Below, in pieces: positions 57,699-64,000 of a DNA stretch of 64,000 nt; position 1 is the stretch's first letter, and each line of letters begins with the position of its first letter. The notes beneath the pieces are model-generated. The model was not told the origin of the DNA, did no database searches, and saw only the letters and a list, made by a program, of their open reading frames with translations. The position numbers and the translations under genes were made by a program. The stretch is from contig CM026561.1 of the NCBI GenBank assembly GCA_015143295.1, forward strand, positions 36,088,875 through 36,152,874. Reading direction: 5' to 3'. Origin of the DNA: Tetracentron sinense. Lineage: Eukaryota > Streptophyta > Magnoliopsida > Trochodendrales > Trochodendraceae.

Positions 57699-57936
57699 AG
57701 GAATCGGGTTATGCCCCTAAGGTCGCCGTGTGTCCCTTTTGACACCCCTTAATTGTGGTTAAGTTTCACACACTCCTAGGGTTCACCACTCATCCTTAGT
57801 TTTTAGAAAAAAAATATTGAAAATATTAAAATATTTTTTTAAAAAGAATTAAATAAGGGCGGGTGAATTTTAACCATAGTTAAGAGATGTCCAAAGGGTC
57901 ACGAAACGACTTAGGGGCGGGCATAACCTGATTCGC
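57699..57936. mobile_element. IR-1 family element, well preserved copy
   Basis: The outer arms GGAATCGGGTTATGCCCCTA and TAGGGGCGGGCATAACCTG face each other. The inner arms TTAATTGTGGTTAAGTTTCAC and GTGAATTTTAACCATAGTTAA do the same. It has the CGTGTGTCCCTTTTGACACC junction typical of the family. Confidence 0.6.
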
Positions 57937-57939
57937 CAT

Positions 57940-59200
57940 GTTAATGTGCTAGAATTGTATACTGTTTAAAAACTAGAGTTAGTTTAGCTTCGTCAGGTAA
58001 AATTGGGTTCAAAAATCTCTTTGAGATTTAGAAATACAAGCGAACGTGTTTGGAAAAAGTCAAAGGATATATCTTGTAATTATACATTATAAGATGGTAA
58101 TGCATGAGAGAAACATTTGTCTTTTGAAAAATGTTTACCATCGGTGGTAGACTTGTAATTATTTCAAAATGAAACCCGTTGAAAAGGTTAACAACTCAGT
58201 CTCTTCGTAGGTGGCGGTTGAAGAGAGATCCTTAGAGTAGGTATCATACCCATGTTTTTCAAAATAATACTTTTAAAATGGTAATATTATTACCGTTCAT
58301 TACAATCCGGTTCTTCTCTGTTCACTTTTATTCCATGTCTGATTTATGCAGAAGCAACTGTGTCGTTATTTGGGCGATCTTATCAATCAAGTTAAATCTC
58401 GTGAAATTTGAAGAGATACGCACATTCATCTTAAGTTAGTGTCGTGTCGAATCCAAGAGCTGATTAGTATTAGAGGGATTTACAGATTAACCAAGCCCCA
58501 TCTTTTAATCAATCCCCTGGTTATTCAAGCTCTCTTTCTATGTCTCTCTCGTCACCTTTATCTTTATTATTATAATGCGAAAGGCTGGCGTAGCCTGATT
58601 TTTCAAAATTCCTAAACTACCTTTATATAAAACAAAATTTTGATTTAATGTTTTATTTTATTTCTCAAACTATATCTCTTGCTCATCTATCTATTTAAAG
58701 AATAGAATCACAGCCAATCGCGATTGAACTCGGGGAGAGTTCAATCACACCTACGGATTAACACGTGTCCCTTTTAACTCCTATTAATTATGGTTAACAC
58801 CTTCCTCTCGCTCTCACATGCATCATACGTGCCACTCGCTAGTCAACATAATAGTAGTAGGATAAGATACAGGAGGAATGAAGGAGATACCAGATTCACA
58901 TGTAGTGCCATACAATCACAAGCCCCACACCAAAACCGAGAGCGAGAAAGGAAATGTCGATGAAGTTATGGCGAAACTGGTTGTCCAACGGCGAACTGAT
59001 GGTTGGGCCGGTGAAATTTAACCTCAAGATGGGCAAGATCATGATAATGTAGAGTGTTTGAGATTCGGAACTCGGTTTTATCAATGGTCTAGATTTGGGA
59101 TTCGGTTTTACTGTGGGTGTGAGAATCTAGTTGACCAACATTTATATTGTACGTACAGTACAGTATAATCTGACTATGTTGATTCTACTTTTTCCAAAAA
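57940..59200. other. Intergenic; partial IR-1 copy at about 58725-58800
   Basis: 58690-58800 repeats GAATCACAGCCAATCGCGATTGAACTC and ACACGTGTCCCTTTTAACTCC, nearly as at 8065-8150. A minus-strand frame at 58896-59084 ends in a hydrophobic stretch FLALGFGVGLVIVW, like a membrane anchor, but no gene structure around it is recognisable. Confidence 0.45.
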
Positions 59201-59214
59201 AACAAATTATAGTT

Positions 59215-59504
59215 GGCCTCGGATTGTCTCTGGCGAAGCCAGAAACTGGTCTCGGGGTTCCATACATTGTGCGACAGTTAGCACAAAAATGGGGAGAAGT
59301 CATTCATTTTCTCCCCATGATTTTGATTTCTCCCCATTTGATATCTCTCCCCCTTATTCTCACACACTTATTGCCACATGTCTTACTATGTGTGGAGAAG
59401 CCAAAATCATGGCCCTATGATTTTGACTTCTCCACCACTTGTCCCCTATTCTATGGAACCCCGAGACAAGCCCTTTCTGGCTTCGCCAGAAACAATTTGA
59501 GGCC
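59215..59504. mobile_element. Mutator-like MITE, 9-bp TSD ATTATAGTT
   Basis: Termini of about 30 bp, GGCCTCGGATTGTCTCTGG and CCAGAAACAATTTGAGGCC, are inverse complements with few mismatches and include the palindrome TCTGGCGAAGCCAGA. The nonamer ATTATAGTT flanks exactly (59206-59214, 59505-59513). The interior holds GGGGAGAAGTCA / TTGACTTCTCC stems. A 126-codon frame crossing it is incidental. Confidence 0.85.
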
Positions 59505-59544
59505 ATTATAGTTTTATAGTGTGGATTTCTTTAGTAATATTTTT

Positions 59545-59616
59545 ACCAAGCTGCCTACCTATTGAGCTACCAAGCTGCCTACTTATCGAGCTACCAAGCT
59601 GCCTACCTGTCAAGCT
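59545..59616 (+). repeat. 24-bp tandem repeat, three copies
   Basis: Unit ACCAAGCTGCCTACCTATTG + AGCT, at 59545, 59569 and 59593 with small changes. Confidence 0.9.
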
Positions 59617-59619
59617 GCC

Positions 59620-60405
59620 TAGTTGTTGATTTGACAACACTTGGAATTTTTAGCATAACTAAGTAGACTATACTATTTGGCCTGACCACCGAACCTGACC
59701 TTGAGCTTGGGCACAATAATTTTATCCTTAGAGCAGCAGTAGCATTGCTCGTTCTGAGGTCAATTATTAGACCTGATCCAAGGCATTATATCATGTCCTA
59801 TCAATCACATCAAATTATAGTCTGGCTCTCAAAGAGGCATGAGTAGTCACCTGACTCTGGCTTAAAAGAGATCAAGTATATAGAAATGAATTATTAGTCT
59901 GCAATTTTGTATAGAAGGTAGAATGGTAGCTTGTGAACTCATCTGACTGAGTAGGTGAGACAAAGATACGATACCGACACAAAGACCATTCCACCAACCT
60001 ATAAAGCGCCTCGATCACAACCGCAAGGGGGGGGGGGGGGGAATCCTTCTAGCTCCCGAGCTCTTTCCCTCTCTTCTCGAATTGTTTCTGCTTGGGTTCC
60101 CCTTCTCTTCCCCTCCTATTTTTTGCTACTAACTTAAGCATGAGAGTGTCTTTGCAGGTCGGAAGACCTCCCCGTCTAGGAAGGAGAAGAGCACAACAGC
60201 CAATAGAAGGAGGTCACGGATATTAGAGGTACTAAATCAGGTTTCGAATCCACCACACCAATTTTTCAACCGAGCCAAATTAAACAAAACCTAACTCGAG
60301 TTTGACTTATTTAAAAGTTCAAACTCTATTAAAAGCTTTGAGCCTGAAAAACTAGCTCGAGTTCGATTCAGTAGTCAATGGGCCAAATCATCGATTTTTG
60401 TGTTG
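59620..60405. other. Intergenic; short poly-G run and a CTCGAG-rich block
   Basis: A run of about 14 G lies near 60028-60041. 60270-60370 has AACTCGAGTTTGAC and AGCTCGAGTTCGATTC words like those in the hAT-type MITEs. No gene. Confidence 0.5.
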
Positions 60406-60408
60406 GTG

Positions 60409-62330
60409 TCATGCCCCACGATCCTACACATAATATATCTCATATTTGTATAGATCTCAAGGCGCGATCCAAAGACAAACCTCAACAACAATGAAATTTA
60501 TTCCTAATAAATACTATTTAGATATATCATCAAGCAACTGAAGTTTAAACAAACTACAAAGAGTAAAAGAGTTAAAGCAAATTAATTAAACCTCATTACA
60601 GTTCACTCTACCTCAAATAAATGTTCAACTAAAACTCAACAATGTCTCAACAACTAACTCTGTCCTCACGACTCCCTAACCTCTTTAGGTGTCTCCTGAA
60701 AATTTCAATAATGGCAAGAGTGAGCTCACACCTCCACAAGTGAATACAACAAGCATGCAGCAGTTTACAAAAGCAATTGACATTTAATATCCAAATTAAA
60801 TATGCATTAATTAATACAGTTAGTTCCAATTGGTCTAGTCCTCTACCCATAGGATTCTCCCAAAGTCTACCCCATTGGCAGTGGTCTAAGGTCATCTAAT
60901 CCATCGTTAAGGGACCTTTAAGTCGTATTGTCACACTGAGAAGTCCCAGACTCCTGAGGTCACAATTAAATACACCAATGGAATCTCTTAGACATCACTC
61001 GTAGCTAGACTTAGACTTCTTCGAGAGTATCATACTCTTCACAGTCATCTCTTGGGTAGTGGTCTTTACCATTAACAAAATATACTATTTATTATGGTGT
61101 CCCATACCATAATAATAAAGAGGAACAAGAATAAGCATGCATTCAAACAGTAAATATAGGAAGCGAAACAATGAAAACAGTGCAATAATTAAATAACTCA
61201 TGTTTTTCAAGTCTATCTATCAAGTTATGAAGTTTTAGATAATTGTAAAAAACAATATATTATTTTCAATGATCTTCTTTAAAATAAATAAATTTATGTA
61301 TTTATTTATTTCATTTTTATTTATTTTCCCTCTCTTCATTTATGTACTTATTCTTCCATAAATAATTAAACTCAATACAGTTACACTGGCTCACTAAATA
61401 ATAGAAAACAGGGACCTTTATGGGTTTCATAATTTCTCAGAGATTCAACACTTACCAAAAAATTACGAAGCATATTTTTCTGAAAAATAGACTTCCAGAA
61501 CACAATATTAAAAATATCATAAAAATCAAATTATCATATTTTAAATATAAAATATTAAGTGAAACACAACCTATTTGTAGTGAGAAAATTTCTGACAGTT
61601 TTGAGACCTTTCACCAATAAATCACCAAATATACAATATAAAAGAAAATAATATGAGACCAATTAGGTTTAAATTCTATTATATTATAGTTGGTTTAAAA
61701 ATTTTAAAACAACACTCTCATGTATAAAATATTTAAAAGTATTATACAACAATTTGAGTGTTTCTGATTCTAAAATTGCTGACAGGTTTAACACGTCTTA
61801 AACATAATTATGAAATCAATATTAAATGAATTTATTTTTTTCTGAAATTTTGCAGAGAAGTGTATTTACCAATGTGTGAACTATCTAACAAATTTCGTAA
61901 TTTTTGGAATACAAGAGAATATATTATGAATATTGTCCCACGACAGGTCTTAAAATGCCAAAATCTAACTACTTCATATTAATTCAATTTAAAATGTCTA
62001 AACCTAAAATATGATTATCGAACTTCATATACTTCATAAAAAAACTTTAAATGAAGCTAATCATGAATCAAGAAGAATATATCTACATTTAAATTAAAGA
62101 ATTTACATACAAAGACCTAAATTTAAGAGGAGAATTCACTTATCTCTATTCAAATCCCCATGAGCAATAGAGAAGACTCCTTGAGGTCCGAGATGTGATC
62201 TTCACGACTTTGAATTTCTAGATCAAACCAGAAAATTTCTAACGCTTTTCATGCAAGTTTTCTCCTCAAATCCCTTTTTTTTTCTATGATGCCTCATTTT
62301 CTCCAATTTATGTTTTGCTAAAGATAGTGG
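60409..62330 (-). mobile_element. Probable chromovirus LTR remnant, minus strand
   Basis: The plus strand starts TGTCATGCCCCACGATCC, the reverse of a GGGGCATGACA LTR end similar to the GGGTCGTGACA / GGGTCGCGACA ends of the other two LTRs. The AT-rich body contains GAGTGAGCTCACACC. It is cut at 62331 by the third copy of LTR-G, so its other end is not seen. No coding sequence. Confidence 0.45.
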
Positions 62331-64000
62331 TGTGAGCATGAGATTTTCCTACCCACTTTCACAAGGTTGGTTTGACTGAGAGTCGCCACTTATTCATTCT
62401 ATGGGATGGGTCCCGGGATTTGATTTGGATAAGGCAAATGGTCTAAGTAGAGATTAGGGTAAGCGGTTCGATTAAGTCCCGGGGAAGGTGTTAGGCACTC
62501 AGGACCCCCATTTTATAATGGTTACCTACTTCCTAAACCTAAGCCAAATTTTAATCTCAATATTAATTAGAATACCTAAATATTTAATGAAATGCTAATC
62601 CAAGAAATAATAGAAAGCTAAGCTAAACTAGGGTCGAATCCGAGTCGGATTGCCTACGTACTCACATAAGGATGAGATCAGACCGATCGTAGTTCTGGGA
62701 CATGAGCCCGTGCCAAGGCTAGGGGTATGTGTGTGTACATTGGGTGGTCAAGGGTCTAGTCCGGAGGCTAGGGTTTAGTTGACCGAGTTAGTCAAGTGCA
62801 AGGTTAAGTCTAATCGCGGTTAAAGAGGTCTTAACCATGGTTAGGGGGCTAACCATGGTCAAGAAAGCCAGTAAGCATGTTTTGGTTCTTTTATATTTTT
62901 CTGATTTTTTGGTATTTTTGGAGATTTTTCACAAGGGTTAAGGAACTTAACCATGGTTAAGAGGTAATCGGGGTTAGACTAACCCCAGTTAAGCAAGTAG
63001 GCAGGTCAAAAGTGGGGACCCAGTACACGTGGCAGGGCCTAGACTGGCCTCCCACCAGTGATGGGCCCATAACAAAGCTTAGAATAATAGTAAAAGGAGT
63101 GACGGTAAATGATTTATAGCTATTCCAAAACAAGGTAGTTTTGGAATGGCGGTAGATCATCTACCGCCATTCAAAGCATTTTCTAGTATGAGTTTGCAGG
63201 AGGTTTAACTTAGGTTAAGGGGTTAACCATAGGTCAAGGACCCTTAGGTTTGGTCAGAGATGAGTCCAAAAGGTCTTGGGCTTCATTGTAGGCCCTGGCA
63301 TGGGCTGAGGTGGTCTAAAATGGGCCTGGTTTTAGGCCCAAACACACTGTTCACAAGAAATCGAGAATGGCGGTAATAGAATTACCGCCATTCTGAACAG
63401 TGTACAAACCAAGGGTCTTTAACCATAGTTAAACCTCGAGTTAGGGTCTGAAATCTTTAGGTGGATAGAAGATAGGCAGGGGGTTCTAACCATACCTCTG
63501 GATTGGACTAGGGGTTAAACTAACCACAGTTAAAGGCTCTGTAACAGTAAGGTTCAGTAATGGCGGTAGATAGTCTACCGCCATTACTGGCATTTTGCAA
63601 AAACTGAATTTCTCCCCCTGGGAGCTGAACCAAAGCTAAACCAAAAGGTCCCTCATGGGCTAAAGGTCCTCTGGAGACTCGGGGATGATGCCATACACGC
63701 CGAGGACCTACTATACCATGATGTCCACCCTCAAGGGTCCTCCATACCTACTGTGAGGTAGGGGGACCTTTGTCCCTAGGTTCTGATGAAACAAAATAGC
63801 AAAGCAAGTGATAAGAAAATAAAACACACCCTTGGAAGATGACTAGGGGTTTACAATGTTCAAACAATAAGAAAAATGGGTAGGGTCAGACCCCTACCCT
63901 CTTGATGCTCCTGCAGGAGCTGTATGGAGATGATATATTGCTGCTATGTCATGGTGATGAGTAGCAAAAGGTCTAGGTTTAGTCCTAGGGGGTTTTAAGG
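62331..64000 (+). mobile_element. LTR-G copy 3, running off the window
   Basis: Starts TGTGAGCATGAGATTTTCC. Collinear with copy 1: GAGTCGCCACTTATTCATTC, GGGGAAGGTGTTAGGCACTC, GATTGCCTACGTACTCAC..CGTAGTTCTGG. It carries hairpins of GAATGGCGGTA / TACCGCCATTC at 63143-63172, 63364-63393 and 63555-63589, at the same relative places as in copy 1. The preceding five bases are AGTGG. Whether it is a solo LTR or part of a full element cannot be told. Confidence 0.7.

Noticed and set aside
58896-59084. Small membrane-protein-like minus-strand frame
   Set aside because: A hydrophobic C-terminus alone is weak evidence. No promoter, family match or complete gene structure was found.
59131-59511. 126-codon plus-strand frame
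   Set aside because: It spans the Mutator-like MITE, and its C-terminal part is the translation of the terminal inverted repeat.

Overview
This window is nuclear DNA of a flowering plant, probably a eudicot. It has no bacterial-type operons and is rich in A/T-rich intergenic sequence. The retroelement primer sites are of the initiator-Met-tRNA type. Plant hAT, PIF/Tourist, Mutator and CACTA elements, Sirevirus and Tekay/Del-like LTR retroelements, a plant LINE tail and plant tRNA-derived SINEs are all visible. I cannot name the species.

Host genes are few. A small secreted cysteine-rich peptide gene lies at 8966-9217 (+), with TATA box and poly(A) signal. An intronless CML35/CML36-like calmodulin-like gene lies at 42558-43238 (-). 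An unidentified intron-containing gene fragment lies at about 47.3-48.0 kb (+), and its last exon seems to be split by an LTR insertion, with the remainder at 56991-57030.

Everything else is mostly mobile DNA, often nested. Region 0-10 kb: MITEs, several with exact target-site duplications (TSDs), and one copia-like LTR. Region 10.3-18 kb: a decayed Ty3/gypsy element with a 2.4 kb 5' LTR (10277-12655), a tRNA-Met primer site and broken gag, protease, RT and integrase. The integrase half looks like a different lineage from the RT half. Region 19-29.4 kb: a solo Sirevirus-like LTR (TSD CAAAT), a LINE tail, and a Tekay-like LTR fragment interrupted by a 6.5 kb CACTA element (TSD GCT). The CACTA carries host-gene exons and was itself hit by a 2.75 kb gypsy LTR (now solo, TSD AGGAT). 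Region 29.4-34.6 kb: a gutted Sirevirus. Region 38.2-41.3 kb: a 3.1 kb solo LTR on the minus strand, containing a probable mitochondrial DNA insertion. Region 48-57 kb: a second copy of the 2.75 kb LTR family, opened by a decayed Ty1/copia element of about 6 kb. Region 60.4-64 kb: a minus-strand chromovirus-like LTR remnant abutting a third copy of the same LTR family, which runs off the window.

The features I would look at first are the gene-capturing CACTA element, the positionally conserved short hairpins inside the 2.75 kb LTR family, the organelle insertion inside a solo LTR, and the duplicated flank of the cysteine-rich peptide gene. I found no rRNA, CRISPR or convincing tRNA gene. I read the sequence by eye; boundaries given as approximate are approximate.
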